Below, piece after piece: positions 1 to 10,104 of a DNA stretch of 64,000 nucleotides (position 1 is its first letter; every line of letters starts with the position of its first letter). The stretch is taken from assembly GCF_004341165.1 (NCBI RefSeq), contig NZ_SLZR01000012.1, positions 57,844 through 121,843 on the forward strand, given 5' to 3'. Made by a program: the position numbers and the translations under genes. The notes under the pieces were generated by a model, which made no database searches, was not told the origin of the DNA, and worked only from the letters and a program-made list of their open reading frames with translations. Source of the DNA: Reinekea marinisedimentorum (GTDB taxonomy: Bacteria; Pseudomonadota; Gammaproteobacteria; Pseudomonadales; Natronospirillaceae).

Positions 1-723
1 CCTTTGAATGGAGAATCCATCAGGCTTGATTCCAATATAGGCGTTAGGCTCTTCTCGTATTTTATCTCGGTCATAAAGTGTCTACAGTGATTTCGAATCA
101 ACGCACTAACTTGAAAGGACCTTCCAATAAGTCACTCTTAAAAACTATTGAAGACTAAACTTTAGTTACTTCTTGATGGATAGGGGCGTTAGTAGCTTTC
201 TAATATAGAAAATAATCTAAAGATGGGCTATCTCTGGGGTCTTCTCAAAATATTTAAAAATTACTTCCATTATATTCTGATTAAATTTCTATCGTACAGC
301 GTTATTTGTTCTTTTTCTTCCTAAGCGCCTATTACTTCACAAAAAAGTTTGCCTTGGTGATCTTATAAGTCATGTGATTGCTTGTCAGTCATAATCTTGC
401 CCTTCTTGCGCTGCTTGATTGTTTTTTTTGAAATCACCCTTCAAATTACAAGAATTTAATGAGGTGTTTAACTGCTATGGGCTGATGACCCTATTTTTAG
501 TCGCTTGTGGGTATTCCTATTGAAACCTGTATGCAACATCCAATGCGATAATTTTATAGGGTTTATTTATGCGAGCGCGAATTATTTTGTGATCTGACGA
601 TTTTTAATAATAGATTGCTGATTTAGCATAGCATTCTCTTCATCTTCACGTGAAAACATGCCGTATTATGTTTTTATTTGATGTTCATGTAGATAGATTA
701 TTGAAAGCTTTGGAGTAAACCGT
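1..723. other. Gene-poor AT-rich left flank
   Basis: No convincing complete gene lies in this stretch. It is AT-rich, with stop codons in all frames. Two things stand out. A short lipoprotein-leader-like relic lies at 459-523 (see findings), and the promoter module of the first RCC1 lipoprotein gene lies at 595-669. A short minus-strand frame opens at base 74 and runs off the left edge, but it has no ribosome-binding site and no recognisable product. Confidence 0.6.
595..669 (+). promoter_or_regulatory. Direct-repeat promoter module of RCC1 gene 1
   Basis: TGACGATT at 595-602 is followed 21 bases later (start to start) by a degenerate second copy, TGCTGATT, at 616-623. Exactly 40 bases after that lies a -10-like TATTAT at 664-669. 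The same geometry precedes four other genes of the array. No TTGACA-like -35 is present, which suggests activator dependence. The second repeat is the weakest copy in the set. Confidence 0.65.
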
Positions 724-2151
724 ATGAAAAGGGTGATTGGTTTCTTGTCACTGAGTGCATTACTGGTTGCATGTGGTGATGTGGGTACATCGTCAGGCTC
801 AACAGAGGGCGTTGGAGATACAGGCGGTACCAATGAAGACTCAGGCGAAACTGAGGCGGCTTCGCCCTCTATCTCGTCAATATCGGCAGGGTCATTCTAT
901 ACCGGGAAGCGTGTTGTTATATCGGGTGAAGCTCTCGCTGAAGCAGAGCTTATTATTAATGGGGAGCCTGTGGCGGTCTTGTCTCAGTCAAATGATAGCT
1001 TGAGTTTTTTAGTCCCGGATTGGCCTGCAGGTGAATACAGCTTGGTTCTTGAAAATACATACGGCTCAATGACTAGCGCAGTCTCTTATATAGATGCCCT
1101 GAAAGTTGATAAGCTGGTATCCGGTGGTTATTCCAGTTGCGCCATCGTGAGTGATTCAGGTGGTTCTGTTGCTTGTTGGGGCAAAAATAGCAATGGCCAG
1201 CTTGGTGGGGGCAGTTATGATGATATCCAAACCCCTGTGTTTGTTTCAGGTTTAACCAATGTTATTGATATTGATGTTGGTTATGTGCATAGCTGCGCAG
1301 TTATGGGCACAGGAGAGGTCGTTTGTTGGGGCGATAATCGGTTTGGGCAATTAGGTAATGGCACTGAGTTGAATTCTTCAACTCCTGTTACTGTATCAAG
1401 CCTTAACGACGCGGTGAGTATTAGTGTCGGTTTTTTTCATAGTTGTGCTTTAAAGTCAGATGCTACCGTTGTTTGTTGGGGCCAGAATGATAAAAATCAG
1501 CTGGGTGATCGTACCCTGATACATAGGGATGAACCGGTTGCCGTTGATGCGCTGAGTGATGTTGTTTCCTTTCATTCAGATGAAAAAACAAATTGTGCCG
1601 TAAAGACAGATGGATCAGTTGCGTGTTGGGGGCAAAACTATCAGGGCCAGTTAGGGCGAGGCCATAACGATCAATATGATTATATTCTTGCCGATGTGAG
1701 TGCGTTAGGTGATGCCACAGCGGTAGATGTTGGGTCATCTCAAGCGTGTGCTATTAAAGCAGACGAATCTGTCGTCTGCTGGGGTGATAACGGAGATGGC
1801 GAATTAGGAGCGGGCTTAGAGGCGTCCAAAAGTACGGTCCCTGTTCCTGTCGTAAATCTAGACAGTATTGCTAGCGTTAGCTTAGGTGCAAACGTGAGTT
1901 GCGCATTGAGTGATGCGAAGCAAGTATTTTGCTGGGGTAGCAATGCTTATGGTCAGCTTAGAAACGAGACAACAGAAGACGAGATGAGTGTTCCTATTGC
2001 GATTTCTAGTATAGAAAATGTTGAATCGATCAGTGCGGGTGCTTTTCATATTTGTGCGTTGCATCAAGGCGGTGCGGTTTCATGCTGGGGAGATAACCAA
2101 TACAGTCAAATTGGTACGGATACAGATGGTGATTACGTATTAGCCCCTTAA
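724..2151 (+). CDS. RCC1-repeat lipoprotein 1 (single seven-bladed propeller)
   Basis: Exported lipoprotein of 475 aa and the shortest member of the array. The signal peptide ends in lipobox LVAC with Cys17 (+2 Gly). A Gly/Ser/Glu linker follows, then an IPT/TIG-like domain at about residues 48-123 containing 'DWPAGEYSL'. Exactly seven RCC1-type blades follow, each with a Cys pair around 'CWG' and most with 'GQLG', enough for one closed beta-propeller. The RBS TGGAG lies 8 bases before the ATG. Gene 1 has its own promoter module and a strong terminator, so it looks monocistronic. Ligand and role are unknown. BLIP-II of Streptomyces is a known secreted seven-bladed RCC1-like protein that binds other proteins, so a binding role is possible but unproven. 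Confidence 0.85.
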   Translation: MKRVIGFLSLSALLVACGDVGTSSGSTEGVGDTGGTNEDSGETEAASPSISSISAGSFYTGKRVVISGEALAEAELIINGEPVAVLSQSNDSLSFLVPDWPAGEYSLVLENTYGSMTSAVSYIDALKVDKLVSGGYSSCAIVSDSGGSVACWGKNSNGQLGGGSYDDIQTPVFVSGLTNVIDIDVGYVHSCAVMGTGEVVCWGDNRFGQLGNGTELNSSTPVTVSSLNDAVSISVGFFHSCALKSDATVVCWGQNDKNQLGDRTLIHRDEPVAVDALSDVVSFHSDEKTNCAVKTDGSVACWGQNYQGQLGRGHNDQYDYILADVSALGDATAVDVGSSQACAIKADESVVCWGDNGDGELGAGLEASKSTVPVPVVNLDSIASVSLGANVSCALSDAKQVFCWGSNAYGQLRNETTEDEMSVPIAISSIENVESISAGAFHICALHQGGAVSCWGDNQYSQIGTDTDGDYVLAP

Positions 2152-2180
2152 CTTATTGATTTGTTTTTAAATAGCCTCGA

Positions 2181-2210
2181 GGCGCAAAGATTTCTTTGCG
2201 TCTTTTTTTT
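2181..2210 (+). terminator. Rho-independent terminator after RCC1 gene 1
   Basis: Stem GGCGCAAAG / CTTTGCGTC (one G-U pair) with a short ATTT loop, followed by a run of eight T. It separates gene 1 from the promoter module of gene 2, which begins at 2221. Confidence 0.85.
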
Positions 2211-2220
2211 GCCCTTCTTT

Positions 2221-2295
2221 TGACGATTCCTAATAGCAGATTGACGATTGAGCATAATACTTAGACCAAAAAAAATCCCTATATAGCAGTATCAT
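2221..2295 (+). promoter_or_regulatory. Direct-repeat promoter module of RCC1 gene 2
   Basis: Two perfect TGACGATT copies at 2221-2228 and 2242-2249 (21-base period). Each is followed by an ATA-containing tail (TAATAG, AGCATAATA). A -10-like TATCAT at 2290-2295 begins after exactly 40 intervening bases. It likely drives genes 2, 3 and 4. Confidence 0.7.
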
Positions 2296-2343
2296 TTGGC
2301 GCTTAAATTTCTGGTTACAAGCATCACTTAAAGGGTTCGTTTA

Positions 2344-4821
2344 ATGAAGTTTAGTAGGGTTTTAGTTCTGATTTCACTATTTGTTATGGGTTGCAGTAGC
2401 TCATCTTCTGATTCGAATCACTTGGATTCCAATTTAGGTGATGACTCTGGTAAAGATAGTCCGGTTGAAGTCATTGTTCCCGTAGCAACGTCCATTACTC
2501 CAAATACGTTGTATACAGGTGTTCAGGTTAAGGTTTCTGGCAGTCATTTAGGTGATACCAGTATCACGCTTAACGGCGCGCCTGTTGAATTAACCTCGCA
2601 AGCTGAACACGAAATTATATTTACCGCTCCTCAATGGCCGGCAGGTGAATACAGCATAGTGGTAGAAGGGCCTGAAGGTCATTACATTCAAATGCTCGAG
2701 TACGCTGATAACTTTAAGGGTGTTTCTGCGAGCCCAGGCAACAATCACACGTGCGCTATAACAGAAGATACCTCTGTTGCCTGCTGGGGCGGCAATAGCT
2801 TTGGCCAATTAGGCGATGGTACCGGCGTGGCTTCAGTAAGCCCAGTTGCGGTATCTGGGTTGACCGATATTACAGCAGTTAGTTCATCACAATATTTTAC
2901 CTGCGCACTGAACAGTAGCGGTTCTGTTTACTGTTGGGGCCGTAATAATTACGGGCAGCTTGGCGATGGTGAAGTTATTTCCAGTTCAGCAAAAGAGTTG
3001 GCTCCTGTTCAGGTTGCAAACCTAACCAACGTGAAAGAAATTAGCACGGGTTACTCGCACGCTTGTGCGCTGACTACTGACGATGACGTATTCTGTTGGG
3101 GGCAAAATAACATCGCTCAATTAGGTAATGGCAGTGGTGAGGATACAAGCACGCCGAGTTTGGTGCAAAACTTAGGAGAGGTCACCTCATTAAGTGTGGG
3201 TTTAAGTCATAGCTGCGCACTCATTAGTGACGGCAGTATGAGCTGTTGGGGATCAAATTATTACGGTCAGCTTGGTGATGGTACTAAAGATTATCCGACT
3301 ACAGCCGTAGCTGTTGTAGGTCTTACGGATGTCAAAGCGGTTAGCGCTGGCTCAGTTCATAGTTGTGCTATTAAGAATGACGATACCGTAGCCTGTTGGG
3401 GGTATAACAATCCTGGAACATTGGGTAATGGCACAATAGTCGATAGTTTAACGCCTGTTGATGTTATCAATTTAACGGATGTGACTGCTCTTGAATCCGG
3501 TAGGTATCATAATTGCGCACTTAAAAGTGATGGAACCGTTGCTTGCTGGGGTAAGAATATTGACGACCAACTGGGCGACGACACGATACGCAGCTATAGC
3601 ACAGAGCCTGTTGTTACTTCAAATTTGAATAATATTAAAAGCATTCATGTTAACCAGGAGCACAGTTGTGCGGTTACGAATGACAACGATGTGTTTTGCT
3701 GGGGTCAGAGTTCAAGTAATAGGCTGGGTTACGAGGCGGTTGACTATCCTACCGCCACCAGCGTTAGCGGTTTGACAGATGTTAAAGACGTTGGCTTGGG
3801 AGGTGCTCATAGTTGCGCACTTCAAGACGATATGAGCGTAACTTGTTGGGGCGATACTAGGTATGGCCAGTCAGGTAATGGCACAACCACGGGTACATAC
3901 ACGCCTACTACTCCTGTTTTAGGGTTAGACGATGCGATTTCTGTTCATGGCGGTTTATATCATACGTGCGCTTTACGCGACACTGGAACGGTCGTCTGTT
4001 GGGGTCGCAATGATGTTGGTCAGCTTGGTAATGGCTCAACAGAAGATGCTTTATTCCCGGTTGAAGTGTTGGGTCTAAGTAATGTTATCGCGGTTGATCT
4101 GTATGAATCACAGGGTTGCGCCCTAAAAGATGACGGAACCGTGTGGTGTTGGGGTGATAACGAATACGGCCAGCTTGGTGATGGTTCAACTGACGGCCAA
4201 TTAACTCCTGTCGCGATTGATGGCTTGACTGATGTTGTTGATATTAGTGTTGGTGGTCGACACAGCTGTGCGCTCAACAATGACGGAACAGCTGCTTGTT
4301 GGGGCAGCAATAGTTATGGTCAGCTTGGTAATAACTCGTTAATCGATGCGTTAACGCCAGTTACTGTATCGGATTTAACTAATGGGGTAAATATTGACGC
4401 AGGCGACTACCACACCTGTGTTTTATATGAAGACAATACAGTTGGTTGTTGGGGGCGCGGCAGTTCTGACCGTTTACATAATGGCTCGACAGATGACGCC
4501 TTAACACCAACGCCTGTTTTAGATGTTTCCGATGTTTCTTCAATCAGTGTCGGTGGTAATTTTAGTTGTGCATTACTGCTTGACGGTACTGCAACTTGTT
4601 GGGGGGATAATAGCGATAGCAGTCAACTCGGCAATGGTTCGGATGGTTTCACGGATATTCTGTTGCCAGTATTTGAAGTAGAAGGTATCACGGATATTTA
4701 TGCCAGTTCTTATTTTGCCTGTGTTCGTTATGTCGATGAGTCGTTAGCTTGTTGGGGTAATAATTCAGCAGGGCAGTTGGGGCAAAATTTTATAAAGTCG
4801 CCTGTGTTATTAACTAATTAA
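2344..4821 (+). CDS. RCC1-repeat lipoprotein 2 (double propeller)
   Basis: 825 aa. Lipobox VMGC with Cys17 and Ser at +2 and +3, as in outer-membrane-sorted lipoproteins. A Ser/Asp linker leads to a TIG-like domain (about 45-122, 'PQWPAGEYSI'). Fourteen CWG blades follow, which fits two seven-bladed propellers. Blades 7 and 12 are degenerate in the loop after CWG (the usual GQLG reads NRLG and DRLH). The last blade has the family's distinctive Tyr-containing form ('CVRYVDESLACWG'). First gene of a probable three-gene unit, with 78 bases to gene 3. A palindromic hairpin in that gap could reduce read-through. Function unknown. Confidence 0.85.
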   Translation: MKFSRVLVLISLFVMGCSSSSSDSNHLDSNLGDDSGKDSPVEVIVPVATSITPNTLYTGVQVKVSGSHLGDTSITLNGAPVELTSQAEHEIIFTAPQWPAGEYSIVVEGPEGHYIQMLEYADNFKGVSASPGNNHTCAITEDTSVACWGGNSFGQLGDGTGVASVSPVAVSGLTDITAVSSSQYFTCALNSSGSVYCWGRNNYGQLGDGEVISSSAKELAPVQVANLTNVKEISTGYSHACALTTDDDVFCWGQNNIAQLGNGSGEDTSTPSLVQNLGEVTSLSVGLSHSCALISDGSMSCWGSNYYGQLGDGTKDYPTTAVAVVGLTDVKAVSAGSVHSCAIKNDDTVACWGYNNPGTLGNGTIVDSLTPVDVINLTDVTALESGRYHNCALKSDGTVACWGKNIDDQLGDDTIRSYSTEPVVTSNLNNIKSIHVNQEHSCAVTNDNDVFCWGQSSSNRLGYEAVDYPTATSVSGLTDVKDVGLGGAHSCALQDDMSVTCWGDTRYGQSGNGTTTGTYTPTTPVLGLDDAISVHGGLYHTCALRDTGTVVCWGRNDVGQLGNGSTEDALFPVEVLGLSNVIAVDLYESQGCALKDDGTVWCWGDNEYGQLGDGSTDGQLTPVAIDGLTDVVDISVGGRHSCALNNDGTAACWGSNSYGQLGNNSLIDALTPVTVSDLTNGVNIDAGDYHTCVLYEDNTVGCWGRGSSDRLHNGSTDDALTPTPVLDVSDVSSISVGGNFSCALLLDGTATCWGDNSDSSQLGNGSDGFTDILLPVFEVEGITDIYASSYFACVRYVDESLACWGNNSAGQLGQNFIKSPVLLTN

Positions 4822-4847
4822 TTAAATTTTTTCAAATATATAGAGAT

Positions 4848-4871
4848 CATCAAATTAATTTGATGGTTTTT
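4848..4871 (+). terminator. Weak hairpin/attenuator between RCC1 genes 2 and 3
   Basis: A perfect 18-base palindrome, CATCAAATTAATTTGATG (4848-4865), is followed by GTTTTT. The stem is AT-rich, so termination is probably partial. Gene 3 has no promoter module of its own and would depend on read-through. Confidence 0.5.
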
Positions 4872-4899
4872 AATTCTTATTGAGTGAAAGGTTTAACAG

Positions 4900-7437
4900 A
4901 TGAAACAAGTTGTAGTATTGCTATTGCTAAGTATTTCTTTAATCGGTTGCAGTGGTTCAGCTTCTGATTCTGAAGAAGTTGAAGTACCTGATTCTGATGA
5001 AGAGGTTGTAGATGATGATCTGAGCGGTGACGACGACGGTATAATTTATACCCAGGCTCCGTTGCTGGCCAATATTAATCGAACACTTTTGTTTGGTGGT
5101 ACAGAAATTACTATTTCAGGCTCATACTTTGAAGATGCAACGGTATCTCTAAATGGCACTATTATCGAAACCACAGAGCAAACCGATAACATAGCGGCTT
5201 TTATTGCCCCTGATTTAGAAGCCGGAAATTATATATTGGAGCTGCGTAACGACTACGGCAGTATTGAAATTGATGTTCAATACAGTGACTACATCTTAGC
5301 TAGCGATGTTGCGACAGGTGAAAATCATGCTTGTGCTGTCACTAAAGATAGTACTGTTCTGTGTTGGGGTGAAAACGAGTACGGTCAGTTAGGTGATGGC
5401 ACCCTTATCAATTCAACGACGCCTGTTGCGGTAACAGGATTAACCAATGTAACCCGTGTTGCGGTAGGTGACCTTCATTCTTGTGCTTTAAAATCAGATA
5501 AAAGCGTTGCTTGCTGGGGTAACAATTCTTATGGCAATTTGGGGAATGGTGCAGACCTTGGTGATGATATTAATGATGATTCTACTGTACCGCTAACGGT
5601 AACTGGCTTAACCGATGCAATCGGTATCTCGGCTGGCGATATTCATACTTGCGCCATAAAAGAAGATGCCACGGTTGTGTGCTGGGGGTTCGGCGGCTAT
5701 GGGCGTTTAGGCAATGGCGGATCAACATCGACATCTGTGCCATCGGCAGTGGTTGGTTTATCTGACGTTGTTCAAGTATCCGCAGGTAGGCTATCTACCT
5801 GTGCGGTTAAATCAGATGGAAGCGCAATGTGTTGGGGGAATAACGGTTACGGTCTCTTGGGTGATGGGACGTCGGATAATTCTTTGGTACCCGTCACGGT
5901 ATTGGATTTAGACAATGCCGTTTCAGTCGCGACAAAGGGAGATCATGCTTGCGCGTTAAAAGATGATAATTCCATTGCTTGCTGGGGGCACAACGGGTAC
6001 GGCCAGTTAGGCGAGGGAACTGACATAACCCAATCAGCTACACCTATTGCGATGGCTAATATTGATAATGCCATCAACATTAGTTCTGGCTATCGACATA
6101 GTTGTGCCACATTGGCCGATGGTACAGTTAAATGCTGGGGTGCTAATACTTATGGTCAATTAGGTTCTTCTGACTTTGTCAGTTTTAGTGCTCAACCTCT
6201 GGATGTGGTTAATTTAACCGGAGTGTCATCCGTTAGTAATGGTAAGTATTTTAATTGCGCGTTGTTAGAAAATGAACGTATTAGCTGCTGGGGTGACAAT
6301 AATTCAGGCCAATATGGTGATGGAACGATAACAGATGATTCATTACCGTCAGCTGTCTCGGGTGTGGAAGCGGCTGTTTCTATAGCCGCAAATGAAAACA
6401 ACACCTGCGCTGTTAGCATTGGTGGCACGGCTGATTGCTGGGGCGAGAATCTGAACGGTCAGCTGCTCAATGGCAGCACGGATTCTTCTAATGTGCCTGT
6501 TACTCTCTCAACTATTGGTTCGGTCAGTCAGATTGATATGGGTGGTATTTACGATATCAATGGTTGCGCTGTTACCGAAAATAAAACCGTTATGTGCTGG
6601 GGCGATAATGATAGGGGTCAGCTTGGCAACGGCACGACTGAGGACGTTTCTGAACCCGTTGTGGTTAGCGGTCTTACTAATGCCATTGATGTGAGTCTTG
6701 GTATTGGATCTTCTTTTGCTTGTGCGTTGAAAGATGATCAGACAGTCGCCTGTTGGGGTCGTAATTACAATGGAGCGTTAGGAGGCGATGTCTTTAATGA
6801 TTCTTCAGTGCCTATTACGGTGAGTGAGCTTGATGATGCCATCGCTATCACCACAGGTAATTTCTTTGGTTGCGCATTAAAAGCAGACGGCACCGTCGCA
6901 TGCTGGGGAAATAACAGTAATGGTGAATTAGGTAATAACAGCACAACTAGTTCTTACACGCCAGTGCTCGTTAATAATTTGGATGACATCGTTAATATCA
7001 GCGCCGGAGAAAATTTTGTCTGTGCCGTACATGCAGACAAAACCGTGAGTTGCTGGGGACGAAATAGTTACGGTCAAATCAACGATAGCGCTGACGCAAG
7101 GGTTCTGACCCCTGTGCTTATCGATAGCTTAAGTGATATCACCAGTGTTCATCTGGGTGAGCAGCATGCTTGCGTTTTGCACGATGACAAAACCGTGAGT
7201 TGTTGGGGGCGCAATAATTATGGTCAATTGGGCAACGGCACAACAGTTGATACCAGCACGCCATCTCCCGTTTTAAATTTGAGTAACATCGTGGATGTCT
7301 CCGGAGGCGTTCGTCATACCTGTGCTCTTTATGAGAAAGGCACCATGGCCTGTTGGGGACGTAATAACAGTGGTCAATTAGGTTTGGGTAATCCGTCACC
7401 TACCTATGTATTGCAAGTTCCTACTAGCAGTCTTTGA
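4900..7437 (+). CDS. RCC1-repeat lipoprotein 3 (double propeller)
   Basis: 845 aa, the longest member. Lipobox LIGC with Cys17 and Ser at +2. The linker is very acidic (residues about 24-48, mostly Asp and Glu), and the TIG-like domain is the most divergent of the set, with 'DLEAGNY' instead of the usual 'WPAG'. Fourteen CWG blades follow. Blade 9 has 'GIYDINGCAV' in place of the usual His-Ser-Cys strand, and blade 12 reads GQIND instead of GQLG. The start ATG follows a GAAAGG ribosome-binding site. No promoter module lies in the 78-base gap, so it is probably co-transcribed with gene 2. Function unknown. Confidence 0.85.
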   Translation: MKQVVVLLLLSISLIGCSGSASDSEEVEVPDSDEEVVDDDLSGDDDGIIYTQAPLLANINRTLLFGGTEITISGSYFEDATVSLNGTIIETTEQTDNIAAFIAPDLEAGNYILELRNDYGSIEIDVQYSDYILASDVATGENHACAVTKDSTVLCWGENEYGQLGDGTLINSTTPVAVTGLTNVTRVAVGDLHSCALKSDKSVACWGNNSYGNLGNGADLGDDINDDSTVPLTVTGLTDAIGISAGDIHTCAIKEDATVVCWGFGGYGRLGNGGSTSTSVPSAVVGLSDVVQVSAGRLSTCAVKSDGSAMCWGNNGYGLLGDGTSDNSLVPVTVLDLDNAVSVATKGDHACALKDDNSIACWGHNGYGQLGEGTDITQSATPIAMANIDNAINISSGYRHSCATLADGTVKCWGANTYGQLGSSDFVSFSAQPLDVVNLTGVSSVSNGKYFNCALLENERISCWGDNNSGQYGDGTITDDSLPSAVSGVEAAVSIAANENNTCAVSIGGTADCWGENLNGQLLNGSTDSSNVPVTLSTIGSVSQIDMGGIYDINGCAVTENKTVMCWGDNDRGQLGNGTTEDVSEPVVVSGLTNAIDVSLGIGSSFACALKDDQTVACWGRNYNGALGGDVFNDSSVPITVSELDDAIAITTGNFFGCALKADGTVACWGNNSNGELGNNSTTSSYTPVLVNNLDDIVNISAGENFVCAVHADKTVSCWGRNSYGQINDSADARVLTPVLIDSLSDITSVHLGEQHACVLHDDKTVSCWGRNNYGQLGNGTTVDTSTPSPVLNLSNIVDVSGGVRHTCALYEKGTMACWGRNNSGQLGLGNPSPTYVLQVPTSSL

Positions 7438-7500
7438 AGGTCGTTATATTTAAAGGTGCGCTTGACGCCTTCATTTTGGAATAGATAAGGAAACGTTTTA

Positions 7501-9996
7501 ATGAAGCCTTTCATTGCTTTATTGTTTGTTAGTGTATTGTTAGTGGGTTGTGGTAGCTCAAGTTCTGGTTCTAATACGAATGAAAATAGCGAACCAGAAA
7601 CTCCGGTTAATGAAGTAGATGATCCGGTTGAAATAGATGACCCAGTAGAGGTTATTATAGAACCGTCCACGTTTGAGCCAATTATTAGTTCATTAAATCC
7701 AAGCCCATTGTACTTTGGCGCAGAAGTTAAGGTGTCAGGCTCAGGATTATCAGACGCACAAATCACGCTGAACGGTGCCTTGGTTGAAGCCACTTCGCAA
7801 AGTGCTCACGAGTTTCGTTTTATCGCGCCGCAATGGCCTGCGGGTGATTACAGTTTGACCATTGAAAACCCATTAGGTCAGCTTACTGAAACAACTCAAT
7901 ATATTTCGTTATTAAATGCAGAAACAATCCATTTAAGTGAGCGTTTTGGTTGTGCGTTAGAAGTCAGTGGTTCGGTTGCTTGCTGGGGGGATAATTCTCG
8001 AGGTCAGCTAGGCGTTGGTACGAGTACAAGTTCTGCCAGTCCTGTTCATGTTACAGGATTGAGTGATATTCGTGCCGTCAGCACAGGTTCGGCACATGCG
8101 TGCGCACTTAAAAACGATGGCACGGTCGCGTGTTGGGGATACAACTACCGAGGCCAACTTGGGGATGGAACAAACTATAGCGTTTACACGCCGAAAGATG
8201 TCCCGAATCTAGAAGGTGTCATTGATATTAGTTTAGGAGATCAGCATAGCTGTGCATTAAAAAATGATGGTACGGTGCTTTGCTGGGGGTGGAATGCTTT
8301 AGCTCAACTTGGGAGCGGTGATACAAGCTATACCGAATCAAACGTGCCTGTCAGTGTTTCTGGTTTGACAGATGCGGTTTCAATCAGTGCGGGTCCAAAC
8401 CATAGTTGCGCTATCAAAAGTAACTCAACTGTTAGTTGTTGGGGGTTCAATGGAGAAGGGCGACTCGGTGATGGCACGGAGACACAAAGCTCAGTGCCTG
8501 TTAATGTTCTCAACTTAACGGGCGCCACTAAAGTTGCTCTAGGTTATGATCACAGTTGCGCAATTAAAAACGATGGTAGCTTGGTGTGCTGGGGGAGTGA
8601 TGATTATGGAAAAGTCGGTGATGGATCTAATCGAGACACATTAACCCCAGTGAGTGTAACAGGATTGAGCAATGTCATAGACATGAGTTTAGGTGAGTAT
8701 CATACCTGTGCGCTAACAGAGGATGGTTTGGTTTATTGTTGGGGCCAAAACTTAGATGGACAGTTCTATAACGCCATTGATAGGTTTGATGATACGAATG
8801 TTCCCGTGCTTATCTCTAATTTATCTGACATCCGAGAAATTGAAGCTGGCGACAACTATAATTGTTCAATCAATACAAGTAACGCAGTAACTTGTATGGG
8901 TGAAAACGATTATGACCAACTAGGCGCTGCCATTATTGACTACGTATCAACACCTGTAAGCGTATCGTCAATTAACGATGTTTCTTCAATGAGCCAAGGC
9001 ATTTCTCATGCTTGCGCCATTCAAACAGACGGAACAGTTTCTTGTTGGGGGCGAAACAATCTAGGAGCCTTGGGTGATGGAACAAAAGTAAATAGTGCTA
9101 CACCTGTTTCGGTTTTGAATTTGACTGACATTCAACAGATCGACTCAAGTTATCATCATAATTGCGTGCTGGATGTGAATGGAGCCGTCTCCTGTTGGGG
9201 TTGGAATGGATACGGCCAACTGGGTAACGGTGAAACGCGCAATACTGGTTTATCAATACCCGTGAATGTAGTAGGCGTTAGCGACGCATTGGCTGTTGCT
9301 GTTGGCTTTGGGCACAGTTGCGCTATTACAAGTGACACCAATGTTGTTTGCTGGGGCAATAATGAATACGGCCAGCTTGGTAATGGCACAAGCGAAGACT
9401 CATTAACACCCGTTCAAGTATTAGATTTAACCGGAGTAGTTGCTTTAAGTCTTGGTGATCAGAGTTCATGCGCCGTTAAAAATGACGGGACAGTCGCATG
9501 CTGGGGTGATGATGAAGTGGCCACCACATCCTTGACGCCAGTTACTATTGCGAACCTAGAGAATGTAATCGATATAGATCTTGGCTCTGGTCACAGTTGT
9601 GCGTTGAAAGAAGATGGCACAGTGTCCTGTTGGGGACGCAATAATGATGGGCAGCTTGGTATCGATTCACGTATTGATGAAACAAGCCCTGTTAGTATTT
9701 CGAGCTTAAGTAATGTTCAATCGATTGCTCTTGGCGAAGAGCACAGTTGTGCGCTGACAAATGACGGTCTTACTTATTGCTGGGGAAATAACAATCAAGG
9801 TCAACTGGGTAATGCCACTGCTGGTATTTTCCTTAACCCTGTTCTCGTTAAGGATCTTGCCAATACGGCAGCAATTTCCGCTTACGCTGAAAACACCTGT
9901 GTGTTATACGAGGATGGTATCCTGGCTTGTTGGGGAGCTAATTCTTATAGCCAAACAGGTGCTGTTAATCGGTTGGCGTATATTGTAAGCCCTTAG
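7501..9996 (+). CDS. RCC1-repeat lipoprotein 4 (double propeller)
   Basis: 831 aa. Lipobox LVGC with Cys17 and Gly at +2. The acidic linker contains two DDPVE copies. A canonical TIG-like domain ('PQWPAGDYSL') follows, then 14 blades. Two blades deviate. Blade 7, the last of the first putative propeller, has CMG instead of CWG. Blade 11 lacks the usual 'GQLGDG' loop and is shortened. The gap to gene 3 is 63 bases, with an AAGGA ribosome-binding site and no promoter module, so it is likely the last gene of the 2-3-4 unit. A terminator follows. Confidence 0.85.
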   Translation: MKPFIALLFVSVLLVGCGSSSSGSNTNENSEPETPVNEVDDPVEIDDPVEVIIEPSTFEPIISSLNPSPLYFGAEVKVSGSGLSDAQITLNGALVEATSQSAHEFRFIAPQWPAGDYSLTIENPLGQLTETTQYISLLNAETIHLSERFGCALEVSGSVACWGDNSRGQLGVGTSTSSASPVHVTGLSDIRAVSTGSAHACALKNDGTVACWGYNYRGQLGDGTNYSVYTPKDVPNLEGVIDISLGDQHSCALKNDGTVLCWGWNALAQLGSGDTSYTESNVPVSVSGLTDAVSISAGPNHSCAIKSNSTVSCWGFNGEGRLGDGTETQSSVPVNVLNLTGATKVALGYDHSCAIKNDGSLVCWGSDDYGKVGDGSNRDTLTPVSVTGLSNVIDMSLGEYHTCALTEDGLVYCWGQNLDGQFYNAIDRFDDTNVPVLISNLSDIREIEAGDNYNCSINTSNAVTCMGENDYDQLGAAIIDYVSTPVSVSSINDVSSMSQGISHACAIQTDGTVSCWGRNNLGALGDGTKVNSATPVSVLNLTDIQQIDSSYHHNCVLDVNGAVSCWGWNGYGQLGNGETRNTGLSIPVNVVGVSDALAVAVGFGHSCAITSDTNVVCWGNNEYGQLGNGTSEDSLTPVQVLDLTGVVALSLGDQSSCAVKNDGTVACWGDDEVATTSLTPVTIANLENVIDIDLGSGHSCALKEDGTVSCWGRNNDGQLGIDSRIDETSPVSISSLSNVQSIALGEEHSCALTNDGLTYCWGNNNQGQLGNATAGIFLNPVLVKDLANTAAISAYAENTCVLYEDGILACWGANSYSQTGAVNRLAYIVSP

Positions 9997-10020
9997 CTTG
10001 ATACCTTTGATATGAATAAT

Positions 10021-10055
10021 AAAAGCGTCGCGTTAACCTGCGGCGTTTTTATTTT
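10021..10055 (+). terminator. Terminator after RCC1 gene 4
   Basis: Stem AAAAGCGTCGC / GCGGCGTTTTT with G-U pairs and a short GTTAACCT loop, ending in a T-rich tail. It is almost the same sequence as the terminator after gene 5, which points to duplication of the intergenic segment. Confidence 0.8.
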
Positions 10056-10104
10056 TGTAAACAATTACCTATTGTTCATGAATTGCTTTTCTTTCTCTCT
10101 TTTT

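Noticed and set aside
1..74. Minus-strand frame from ATG at 74 running off the left edge
   Set aside because: No ribosome-binding site, under 25 codons visible, a second frame on the same strand is also open, and no recognisable product.
2221..2249. Assignment of the repeats to a LytTR-type regulator
   Set aside because: The 21-base period fits LytTR sites, but the sequence agrees only partly with published LytTR consensus and no such regulator gene is in the window, so no family is named.
7445..7480. Terminator between RCC1 genes 3 and 4
   Set aside because: The possible AAGG/CCTT stem is short and imperfect, with only a weak T-tract.
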